Shown piece after piece: positions 28,553-37,004 of a stretch of DNA of 64,000 nt. This DNA is from Hysterangium stoloniferum (lineage: Eukaryota > Basidiomycota > Agaricomycetes > Hysterangiales > Hysterangiaceae). Positions within the stretch are counted from its first letter, which is position 1. Every line of letters begins with the position of its first letter. The notes beneath the pieces were generated by a model. That model had not been told where the DNA came from. It worked only from the letters and a program-made list of their open reading frames with translations, and made no database searches. The DNA lies in the NCBI GenBank assembly GCA_015178975.1, contig WHVD01000080.1, positions 62,001 through 126,000 on the forward strand, written 5' to 3'. Made by a program: the position numbers and the translations under genes.

Positions 28553-31500
28553 GCAACCCTCCGGAATCTGCACGGACAGAGGGTTGCATTGACTCTCTCC
28601 GTGTTTCCGAGGTTATCCGCCTCAACGCATCCGCTCTCTCTAATCCCGATTCATTATTTGTAAAACTCGTCTCTGACTTTCTTGGAAATTTAGTGTTCCA
28701 AGCTCTAATAGATTCCAGCTCCACACACTGTTTTGTAGATACCACCTTTGCCACGAAACATAATCTGAAACTCCATTCTGTTCCCGCAATTTCCTTACGT
28801 TTGTTTGATGGCACTAGCAATACGGCAATTACTCAAGCCTGCGACATGTCTATCCGGTTCCCTTGTGGAACATCCCAGACGGTTACCTTTTTCGTAACAC
28901 AGTTGGACTCTAGCTGTTCGGTAGTTCTTGGATACAACTGGCTCACCCGATATAATCCGTTGATTGACTGGGTATTGGGCAGTATTACTTTCCGAACTCC
29001 CCACACTTCCGTTCCTCCTGCAGTGTCTTTTCTGGCCAACGCCTTTTCGGCATCAACGGCACCTCCGGCTTCTACCGAGACTTCCGAGCCTCCAAAAATC
29101 TCTCTCATCAATGCTTCGGCATTTGTTAGGGCGAGTAAACTGGATGGTTCGCAATGTTTTTCGATCAGCTTAAAAGTTGATGAAGCATCTGGTCGTTTTG
29201 CGACTCCAGAATTATCTGAGCTAAAAGCCGACCTGGAAGGAGTTCCCAAAAAATACCATGATTTCGCGGACATTTTCAGTAAGCAAAAAGCTGACAGGCT
29301 TGCACCACATAGGCCTTACGACTTAAAAATCGATATTGAGCCCGGTTCAAACCCTCCGTTAGGACCTATTTACCCATTATCCCAATCAGAACTTTCGTCT
29401 ATTCGGGAGTTCCTGGATGAACATTTGTCGATAGGTTTTATCCGTCCCTCAAAGTCTCCGTATGGAGCACCCGTCCTTTTCGTCCATAAAAAGGATGGCT
29501 CCCTTCGACTCTGTGTCAATTTCAGAGGATTAAATTCTATCACACGGAAAGATAAGTATCCACTGCCACTCGTTACCGATTTACTCGATGCCCCACGGAA
29601 AGCTCGGATTTACACCAAAATAGATCTCAAACACGCCTATCATTTGGTCCGAATTGCCGAGGGCGACGAATGGAAAACTGCTTTTCGGACTCGCTATGGA
29701 TCCTTTGAATGGTTGGTTATGCCATTCGGCCTTACCAATGCCCCTTCCGCTTTTCAACGTTTTGTTAATGATATATTTTCCGACATGCTTGACGTATGTG
29801 TTATAGTCTATTTGGACGACATTTTGGTATTTTCCGAGGATCCCGCTCTTCACGATGAACAGGTCCGTGAAGTCTTCCGAAGACTCCGTAAAAATGGTCT
29901 TTTCGCCAACGGTAAAAAATGTTATTTCGACATGGATTCTATTGAATACTTGGGTTTCATCATCGGCCCTGATGGTCTCCGTATGGATGAAACCAAGGTT
30001 CAAGTTGTCCGTGACTGGCCCGAACCACGGAAGGTCAAGGACATTCAATCATTTTTAGGTTTCGCCAACTTTTACCGTCGTTTTATTCAGAACTACTCGG
30101 ATATTACAGTACCGCTCACTCGTCTTACCCGTAAAACTCAACCATGGGTTTTTGACGATAAATGCCGCTCCACCTTCCAGACTTTAAAAAATGCTTTCAC
30201 TTCTGCCCCGATCCTTTCCCATTGGAAACCTGATGTTCCGATTATTGTGGAAACCGATGCTTCCGATTATGCAATTGCCGCGATCCTTTCCATTCAAGAT
30301 TCCGACGGTGAAATTCATCCGGTCGCATTTCTTTCTCGGACACTTTCAGTATCCGAACTCAATTACGACGTTCATGATAAGGAACTTTTGGCTATTTTTG
30401 AAGCTTTCAAACATTGGCGCCATTATCTCGAAGGTTCTGCAACTCCCGTTGAGGTTGTTACCGATCACAAAAATCTCGAATATTTTTCTACCACTAAACT
30501 TTTAACCCGCTGGCAGGCCCGTTGGTCTGAATTCCTTTCCGCTTTCAACATGATTATCCGTTTCCGACCTGGACGTCTTGGTGGAAAGCCAGATGCCATG
30601 ACTCGACGATGGGACGTCTATCCTAAAGAGGGGGAAAGTAACTACGCTGTTGTTAATCCGCATAACTTGAAACCGGTTTTTACAATGCAACAACTTTCCG
30701 CATCTATCCGAGCAACTTCCCTTTACTATCCAATTATGCGTAGCGTCATGATTATGGACATTGAGCAATTACATCAAGATATCCTTTCCACACTCACTTC
30801 CGACCCAGCCCTCAAGCCACATTTAGACGTTCCCGACAATCCCAACCAACCCCGATGGTCACAAGACTCTCAAGGTTTTATCCGTCTCGATGGACGTATC
30901 TACGTTCCAGATTCCGACAATCTCCGACTCCGCGTACTTCAGTATAAACACGATCATCCAATCTCCGGACATTACGGCATCAACAATACTCTTGGTTTAA
31001 TCCGTAGAGAATATACTTGGCCCAACCTCCGAGATTTCGTAACTCAGTTCTGTAAGTCATGCACCACCTGCTTACGCTCCAAAACCCAGAGGCATAAGCT
31101 GTATGGCCTTCTCAGACAACTCCCGATACCAGAAAAACCTTGGAATTCAATTTCCATGGATTTTATCAAACAACTCCCGACTTCTGAAGGCTTTACATCC
31201 ATTCTAGTTGTTGTGGACCGATTCTTGAAACAAGGCATTTTCATACCCACTCATGATACAATCACATCCTTACAATTAGCGGAACTTTTCATTATTCACG
31301 TATTTTCCAAACACGGAGTTCCATCTCACGTAACTTCCGATCGAGGCTCCAAGTTCGTCTCCCATTTCTTCCAGGCCCTCGGAAAAGCCCTCGACATGAA
31401 ACTACACTTCACCTCGGGATATCACCCGGAAGGTGATGGACAAACGGAATGCGTTAATCAAACACTGGAACAATATCTCCGCATCTATTGTAATTACCAA

Positions 31501-32238
31501 CAGGACAACTGGAAATCCCTTCTTCCGATCGCGGAATTCGCCTACAATAACTCCCCGAATGCAACCACCGGCATATCTCCCTTCTTCGCCAATAAAGGCT
31601 ATAATCCGAATCTCACAGTACATTCCAAACGAGATTTGGCTTCGGTCCATGCTCAAGAATTTATTACCGATCTCGACGAATTACATCAAGAACTTCGGAA
31701 AGCTATTTCTTCCGCACAGGAATATTATCAACGTTCCGCGGACAAAAACAGGATCCCGCCTCCTAATTTTAAAATTGGTGATCAGGTTTTTGTAAAAGCT
31801 CAATTCTTCCGTACTACCCAACCTTCTAAAAAACTCGCTGAGAAATTCTTAGGACCTTTTGAAATTATAGCACAAGCCGGTTCACTTTCATGGACTCTCC
31901 GTCTTCCCGACAGTATGCGAGCAGTCCACCCCGTTTTCCACGTTTCCATGTTAGAACCTTGTGTTCCTAACTCATTCCCGGAACGTATTCAACCTCCGTC
32001 CCCTCCGGTCATCATTGATGGAGAACCCGAATTCAAAGTTTCCGAAATATTGGATTCTAAAATCGACAATCGCCGACGTACTTGTAAATTGCTCTATTTA
32101 GTTAAATGGGCAGGTTATGAAGGTACCGACGAGGAAACTTCATGGATATTGGCCACGGAACTTGGACATGCTATGGAAATTGTTACTGACTTCCACATGG
32201 CTTATCCAGGCAAACCTGGACCTTTATCATCACTCTAA
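28540..32238 (+). CDS. GyC Pol (protease, RT, RNase H, integrase, chromodomain)
   Basis: The frame is open from the gag overlap to 32238 with no stop. Counting from the protease region at 28693 (1181 codons): protease motif D-S-S-S at residues 7-10, where D-S-G is expected; RT with YLDD at about 373-376; RNase H with ETDASDYA and TDHKNLEYF (about 515-600); integrase zinc finger with CKSC-TTC; integrase core Asp (MDF, about 823), Asp (SDRG, about 883) and Glu (QTEC, about 919); and a chromodomain at about 1110-1160 (FKVSEILDSK, LYLVKWAGY, ETSWI). The chromodomain places it among chromoviruses, which target marked chromatin. The Gly-to-Ser change in the protease (AGC for GGC) probably disables processing, so this copy may be inactive despite open frames. 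Confidence 0.93.
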   Translation, partial: EKRVSNPPESARTEGCIDSLRVSEVIRLNASALSNPDSLFVKLVSDFLGNLVFQALIDSSSTHCFVDTTFATKHNLKLHSVPAISLRLFDGTSNTAITQACDMSIRFPCGTSQTVTFFVTQLDSSCSVVLGYNWLTRYNPLIDWVLGSITFRTPHTSVPPAVSFLANAFSASTAPPASTETSEPPKISLINASAFVRASKLDGSQCFSISLKVDEASGRFATPELSELKADLEGVPKKYHDFADIFSKQKADRLAPHRPYDLKIDIEPGSNPPLGPIYPLSQSELSSIREFLDEHLSIGFIRPSKSPYGAPVLFVHKKDGSLRLCVNFRGLNSITRKDKYPLPLVTDLLDAPRKARIYTKIDLKHAYHLVRIAEGDEWKTAFRTRYGSFEWLVMPFGLTNAPSAFQRFVNDIFSDMLDVCVIVYLDDILVFSEDPALHDEQVREVFRRLRKNGLFANGKKCYFDMDSIEYLGFIIGPDGLRMDETKVQVVRDWPEPRKVKDIQSFLGFANFYRRFIQNYSDITVPLTRLTRKTQPWVFDDKCRSTFQTLKNAFTSAPILSHWKPDVPIIVETDASDYAIAAILSIQDSDGEIHPVAFLSRTLSVSELNYDVHDKELLAIFEAFKHWRHYLEGSATPVEVVTDHKNLEYFSTTKLLTRWQARWSEFLSAFNMIIRFRPGRLGGKPDAMTRRWDVYPKEGESNYAVVNPHNLKPVFTMQQLSASIRATSLYYPIMRSVMIMDIEQLHQDILSTLTSDPALKPHLDVPDNPNQPRWSQDSQGFIRLDGRIYVPDSDNLRLRVLQYKHDHPISGHYGINNTLGLIRREYTWPNLRDFVTQFCKSCTTCLRSKTQRHKLYGLLRQLPIPEKPWNSISMDFIKQLPTSEGFTSILVVVDRFLKQGIFIPTHDTITSLQLAELFIIHVFSKHGVPSHVTSDRGSKFVSHFFQALGKALDMKLHFTSGYHPEGDGQTECVNQTLEQYLRIYCNYQQDNWKSLLPIAEFAYNNSPNATTGISPFFANKGYNPNLTVHSKRDLASVHAQEFITDLDELHQELRKAISSAQEYYQRSADKNRIPPPNFKIGDQVFVKAQFFRTTQPSKKLAEKFLGPFEIIAQAGSLSWTLRLPDSMRAVHPVFHVSMLEPCVPNSFPERIQPPSPPVIIDGEPEFKVSEILDSKIDNRRRTCKLLYLVKWAGYEGTDEETSWILATELGHAMEIVTDFHMAYPGKPGPLSSL

Positions 32239-32326
32239 TCTTTCTGTTCTTTTCTGCTCAGTTTCCGACACTTCCATTTTCACACTCGTTTTTAGGTTTT
32301 GCAAGTCAAAAATAATATTATTAAAT

Positions 32327-33469
32327 CTATCTCAAAGTCTCTGACACCCCAAATCCACCTTCCGTCCCAACCTCCGGCTCTTCAGCAATTTCTGCACTTT
32401 CCACCATATCCTGTACCTCTTCATCTTCACTCTCTGATTCTTCCGGCCCTTTTCCCGACACCCACCTCTTTTCAACACATTCCGCCAACGGATGATTGGT
32501 TTTTTCCCGTGCCTTATCGGAAAACCCCTCGGATACTGCGATTACACCAATGCTAACCATTATCTTCTCCAGGAAATCGTTTTGCCTCCAGAAATTCCAG
32601 ACCAACGAACGGAAACCTTTCTCCTGGATATCATTATGACGATCCATTGTATCCTGCATTTTCATGACTTCCGTCCTGATAAAAACCAACGCGTCGACGG
32701 TTTCCTTGAGAAGCTCAATGCCTGTACTATCCGTTTTCGACGTTTCAGTTTCCGTAGCTTTGGCCGCTCCTGAACTTCCCGCGTCGTTAGTTTTCGGAGT
32801 CTTCTCACCTTTCAGAACCCTTTTTGAGGCAAGGGTGCACGGAAGTTTGAGAACCGCGCAGGGATAGCAAGTTCCGCCCCATTTTACCTTCTGTTTCCAA
32901 CATGTCATGTTCCGTATGGAACATCGATAACACGGAGTTTCGTGGACGACTTCCATTCGTTCCGGAGCTTTGACCTTTGGTTTCTGTTTCGGAAGTTAAA
33001 CGACTACCGTTTCCGTTACAGATACACTCACTTTAGGACTCGAAGGTCCAGCTTCGCCCTCTACATCCACCTCCACGGCTTTTCGCTGCATCAATAGTTA
33101 TCGGTTGGAATCACGGAATGTATGGGTCAAACTTACCTTTCCTTCCCTTATCTCCTTCAGTTTTTCCGCCACCTGCGACTCCCGCTGTAATCTTTCCACC
33201 TCCTCTTTCTTTTTCTGCACCTCCGCCGTTTTCCATATCCATGCTTCTTTTTCCGCCTTCGCCCGCTCCAATTCCCGCTTTTCCGCCTCCTCCGCATCCT
33301 TCAACTCCTGCATCAACGCTCTTTCCTCCTCCTCCTGTCGTCGCTTCAACTCCTCCATTTTCTGGCGTTTTTGTTGAAGTTCTGCGACCTTCGACATCTT
33401 TTGAAGTACGGATATTTCGGTATCTGAGTCTTCCGGGGTAGTGATGAACAACGGCCGACGAATCGACAT
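32327..33469 (-). CDS. antisense spliced gene in GyC: coiled-coil plus Zn2Cys6 protein
   Basis: Three exons lie antisense between pol and the 3' LTR: 33469-33137, 33085-33032 and 32983-32327. The introns are 51 nt (GTAAGT...GCAG) and 48 nt (GTGAGT...ACAG, with branch-like TTTAAC). Both are phase 0, and joining gives one 347-residue frame. Residues 25-110 are a strongly charged heptad-like helix (ELQQKRQKMEELKRRQEEEE). C147, C150, C157, C168, C171 and C178 form CX2CX6CX10CX2CX6C, the Zn(II)2Cys6 pattern. The C-terminus is acidic (ESESEDEEV). It converges on the pol stop with an 88-bp gap, and its promoter would lie in or near the 3' LTR. A DNA-binding regulator is the natural reading; host-gene capture or a retrotransposon regulator are both possible. 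Expression is not shown. Confidence 0.72.
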
Positions 33470-33640
33470 ACAAGTTGTGGTTAAAGAAACAAAAACATTA
33501 ATTTGAATATTTGGAGGTTTTTATACTCAGAATAACAGCCGAAACTCTCACCTCCATATTTGCGTAAATTTCACGACACATAACAATCAGCCGTCACTTC
33601 AAACACTTAGTACCTAATCGCCTCTATGGGATTTCAGCCT

Positions 33641-33653
33641 AACAGGGGGGTAC
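33641..33653 (+). promoter_or_regulatory. GyC polypurine tract
   Basis: A purine-rich tract with six G ending GTAC abuts the 3' LTR, in the position that primes plus-strand DNA. Confidence 0.75.
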
Positions 33654-34238
33654 TGTTACGACCCGTTCCCGGATGTTTCAATATCCGACTTCCGGTCTCC
33701 CACTCCTGACTTCCGATCCCCGACTTCCAACTTTGACCTCCGACTACGGAACATCATAGTTACCGTATCATCCGCATTCTTCCCTTGTTCCGCATTTGGT
33801 AATTTGTCCGTTGACAAGTATTCACTCGTTTGTTTGTTATATTCCTGTTACGGAATATTGCCTTCCTAATATGTCTTATTGTATTTCCGTTTTAAGAACA
33901 CTTCCGTTTCCGTCTTATTATGGTCTTAGTTTGTAGTACAATAACGAGCAGACTTATATTAGTTTCCGCGAATTTGTACTTTACCTTAGATCTGATATCG
34001 ACTTAGTTTCTTATTCCTTCTCCCTTCTTTCTGTACGCTCGATATTTGGAACTCTTCGGAACTCTGAATATCCATAACTCCCATCACAAGTCTCACCTCC
34101 GAAATTAAGGACATTGAGCGTTTGCGTAGAGGCGCAGCACATAAGCTGAAGCCAACGTCCTGACCCTATCTAGTTGTTCCCGACTTTCCAGTGACTTCCC
34201 GATAGTTCCGGAATAAGTTCCCGACACGGCACTTAACA
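33654..34238 (+). repeat. GyC 3' LTR
   Basis: The full-length 585-bp form, including GACTTTCCAGTGACTTCC, which is lost from the 5' copy. Confidence 0.92.
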
Positions 34239-34243
34239 CTTAC

Positions 34244-34450
34244 GAGTGGTGGTTCTTGGGTTAAAGTGTGTCTGAGTTCTAATTGGTGCTGAGTGCATCC
34301 ACAAGTATACACAATGCTTCGAACTAATGAAATATGCAATATTCGAAGAATATGAAAGATAGAAAAATATGAATAGAATATGTAAAATATAAATGAAATA
34401 AAAGGAGTGTTTTACCACAATGATACTGTGGTAAAAGCATACTCCTCACA
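34244..34450 (-). repeat. GyA-type 5' LTR, distal part
   Basis: It joins with 26481-26747 to give 474 bp, the exact length of the GyA LTR at 52852-53325. GyC inserted between the parts. Confidence 0.85.
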
Positions 34451-34914
34451 ATCAGTGGCAGCCTAAATAGACTTAGAACCCTTGAAGTCAAGAGTTTACT
34501 TGAATATATGCACCCTACTTCGCAAAGAAGGTTTTGAGAGATGCTTGTGCAAGCTTGTTCTTTTTCTGTGACAACAACTATTAAAATAAGAATAACAATT
34601 TACTGATTCTGAAGCTAGATTTAACTTCGATTCTAGCTAGTTTATATATATTTTATACTATTTATCAAACAGTAAAAATATTTATAAACAGGTCAAAAGA
34701 TTAGATATAGAATAAAACACTATTTGGCTAATATATGCTTTATTTACACTAACCTACAAGGTCTACTGTGATACTAACTTATCAAGATCTTAATGTAGTC
34801 TTAAAGCTCTTGCAAGGATATTCTCAGTATTTATGTATGTGAATATGCTTTACTGATTCACAATGAATGAACAATAGAACAAGGATTATTTGTAATGCAA
34901 TAAACAGTCAAATT
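34451..34914. other. no gene recognised; AT-rich
   Basis: There is no frame above 60 codons. Its 3' neighbours are repeat arrays, so the 34451-36359 stretch may be an unclassified non-coding element. Confidence 0.4.
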
Positions 34915-35240
34915 ACTCAACTAGAGGTGACTGAAGTCTTAAACTACAAATAACAATGTAAGGAAAACTAATAATCAGTACTCAATTAAGAGATGACTAT
35001 AGTATGAGATTATTTATATATTATTAGTTGATAACCAACAACTCTAACTGAGGTGGAAATAATATATAAAAGATAGCCAACTATTCAATTAAGAAGTGGC
35101 AAGGGGGAACAAAAGTCAACAACTCAGATTGAGGTGACAAGGGATCTAATTAGGCTAACAACTCAGATAGAGCAAGAGTTTTCAACAGCTCAGATAGAGG
35201 TGGAATTAGATCCAACTGCCCAGATAGGGGTGGAGTAGCC
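34915..35240. repeat. eight diverged copies of a CAACTCAGATAGAGGTGG-like unit
   Basis: Related blocks occur near 34918, 34980, 35038, 35078, 35124, 35159, 35187 and 35219 with 20-45 nt spacing. No coding frame runs through them. Confidence 0.6.
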
Positions 35241-35344
35241 TGCTTGCTGCAGTGACACACAGATGTGGTGGGATGATATGATATTTGGATTATATTCAGG
35301 GCTGGAGCTGAGCTCCTTATATACATTTTATTCTGAGATATTTA

Positions 35345-35503
35345 GAAGATTCTAGAAGATTGAATGATGTCATTCTGGAAGGAATGATGTCATTTAGAAT
35401 TTTCTAGAGCATTGTGGAAGGTTCCAACTACTTCTAAGACACTATAGAATATTCTTGGCACAATAGAACTTTCTGGAATCTTATAGAATATTCTACAATA
35501 TTC
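35345..35503. promoter_or_regulatory. cluster of heat-shock-element-like arrays
   Basis: GAA-TTC-GAA with 2-nt spacing stands at 35345-35357, and an eight-unit run with two mismatches at 35466-35503. Further GAAnnTTC pairs lie between them. Unlike Co1, no LTR ends were found around them. Confidence 0.5.
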
Positions 35504-35642
35504 TATCTATTATTAGTACCTATCAACTACTATTCCTTTGGAAGCCACTGGAATATTCCAGGAAATTTCCAGTTTTTGCTGTAGTAGCATATATAATGAT
35601 ATAATGCTCTCGTACCTGTGCGTGCACATGACACCCTTCACG

Positions 35643-35920
35643 TCTTGTGACTGTCACGCACCTCTATGACTGTCACACACCTCTGTGACTGTCACACACC
35701 TCTGTGACTGTCACACACCTCTGTGACTGTCACACACCTCTGTGACTGTCACACACCTCTGTGACTGTCACACACCTCTGTGACTGTCACACACCTCTGT
35801 GACTGTCACACACCTCTGTGACTGTCACACACCTCTGTGACTGTCACACACCTCTGTGACTGTCACACACCTCTGTGACCGTCATGCACCTCTGTGACCA
35901 TCCCGCGCCCTTGTGACAAG
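35643..35920. repeat. 19-bp minisatellite, about 14-15 copies
   Basis: The unit is CTCTGTGACTGTCACACAC. Central copies are identical and both ends degenerate. Each unit contains the inverted repeat GTGACTGTCAC, so hairpins can form. Confidence 0.95.
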
Positions 35921-35930
35921 TTTCCCGTGC

Positions 35931-36359
35931 GCTGTATAATAAACACTAGGTGGCCAGCTTTATACTATTATATAATTATTATATTTATTTTTAGTTAATT
36001 ATAAATATAATAATATTTTATTATAATAATATATAATATATATATTTTGCCTTGATAATGCGTGATTCACATTTTGTCGGCATCGGAGTTTGAAATGTCA
36101 TGTGAATATCACATGATTACTCGCACATTGTGAATAAGCGCGACATATTAATCAAAAAAGAATAAAAAAGTAGAAATTCAATAACTTGCTCAATTTACAA
36201 GATAAAAATACAAAATAAATTGTAAAAATTCAAGATAAATCAAGCAAAATATTGTACAATTTTATCGTCACAATATAATTACATTTAAATATTCATTTTC
36301 ACTATTTGTTAGGGGAGATTGGTTAAAAATTGGAAAAAGCTTAGAAATACATAACAGGT
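35931..36359. other. no gene; very AT-rich
   Basis: Long A/T runs such as TATAATAATATATAATATAT, with no frame or repeat of note. Confidence 0.5.
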
Positions 36360-36432
36360 TGTGAAGAGTCGATAGATTCTGACCGCTCAATATATGAAGA
36401 ATAGTGTTTATTCAACTACTATTAGAAAGTAT
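36360..36432 (-). repeat. GyE LTR end fragment, minus strand
   Basis: TGTGAAGAGTCGATAGATTC continues as the reverse complement of the GyE LTR terminus and stops at the Co3 insertion point. The rest would lie beyond the other end of Co3, outside the window. Confidence 0.75.
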
Positions 36433-36482
36433 TGTTAGAATTCGAGCATCGTGGACAACACTAAATTCCGAGACAACGTGAT

Positions 36483-36878
36483 TGTAAGGGGACGTTCAAT
36501 TTGTGCCTTCAATATGGTTGATATATATATTGTTAAAACCCCAATAAGTTCCTCTGAGTAATTTAGCCCCAAGAGGGTTATTAGTACTGTTTCCTGTAAT
36601 CTTCTCGTATTTTTCCATGACTTCTAACACTCTCTAGGAATATCTCCAGGGTAGAGTAGGTAGTTAGTGACCGTTGGGGTGAGCTGTCATTCTATTTTTA
36701 GCCACCCCCTAGTTTCGGATCGCCTAGCAGAGGCCACCCCCTTATCCTTTTCTCTTTGGATATCCCTCTGCTAGGTGAGTAGTTTAGTCTCCTGTATATA
36801 TTAGGTACTTAATATACTTTGGATATCTCTGCTAGCCTAGTGTGAGTACCACAGGTCCTGTTAGAGGTAGCCCTTACA
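36483..36878 (+). repeat. GyD 5' LTR
   Basis: ATCCTTTTCT at 36744-36753 is complementary to the primer site and marks the predicted start of the RNA. Confidence 0.92.
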
Positions 36879-36880
36879 GC

Positions 36881-36890
36881 AGAAAAGGAT
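36881..36890 (+). promoter_or_regulatory. GyD self-priming primer binding site
   Basis: AGAAAAGGAT starts 2 nt after the LTR and pairs over 10 nt with 36744-36753. Spacing is the same as in GyC. No tRNA-type TGG start is seen. Confidence 0.6.
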
Positions 36891-37004
36891 TCACCCCCTG
36901 GACCGGCCGGTTTGCACAACATAGGGAGACACGGGTTACCCCAGAGCGATTCTGAGTCCTCAAGAGACACCCATACCCCTATAAGCAGCCACCCTTCCAT
37001 CTAC

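Larger units (their letters stand above)
26748..34238 (+). mobile_element. GyC: complete Ty3/gypsy chromovirus, TSD CTTAC
   Basis: This 7491-bp element has LTRs of 544 bp (26748-27291) and 585 bp (33654-34238), both TGTTACGACCC...ACTTAACA. The size gap is a 41-bp loss between TTCCCGAC repeats in the 5' LTR. CTTAC flanks it (26743-26747 and 34239-34243). Order: LTR, self-priming site, gag, pol, an antisense spliced gene, polypurine tract (AACAGGGGGGTAC), LTR. The LTRs differ by about eleven further substitutions, nearly all C/T or G/A. It splits the 5' LTR of the surrounding derivative. Confidence 0.95.
23120..34450 (-). mobile_element. gypsy derivative lacking gag-pol, with third ORF; host of T2 and GyC
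   Basis: In minus orientation the parts are: 5' LTR of GyA type (34450-34244 plus 26747-26481), the group's primer site (GGTGATCCGAGCC), a leader with a gag start stub (26325-26242, MEGNSNFKQ then stop after 27 codons), directly the third ORF (26255-23987), a polypurine tract (ACCTGGGGGGCAC), and a 3' LTR of GyB type (23986-23120). All of gag-pol beyond the stub is absent. Because the two LTRs belong to different subfamilies, the unit is a recombinant or two joined elements. GyC accounts for 7.5 kb and T2 for 0.24 kb of its span. Confidence 0.75.

Noticed and set aside
33105..33441. Plus-strand frames rich in Ser/Pro opposite the antisense gene
   Set aside because: They are the complement of the charged coiled-coil exon (GAG/AAG codons), a common shadow effect.
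35643..35920. CRISPR-like array
   Set aside because: The repeats are contiguous 19-bp units without spacers, and the sequence is eukaryotic. It is a minisatellite.
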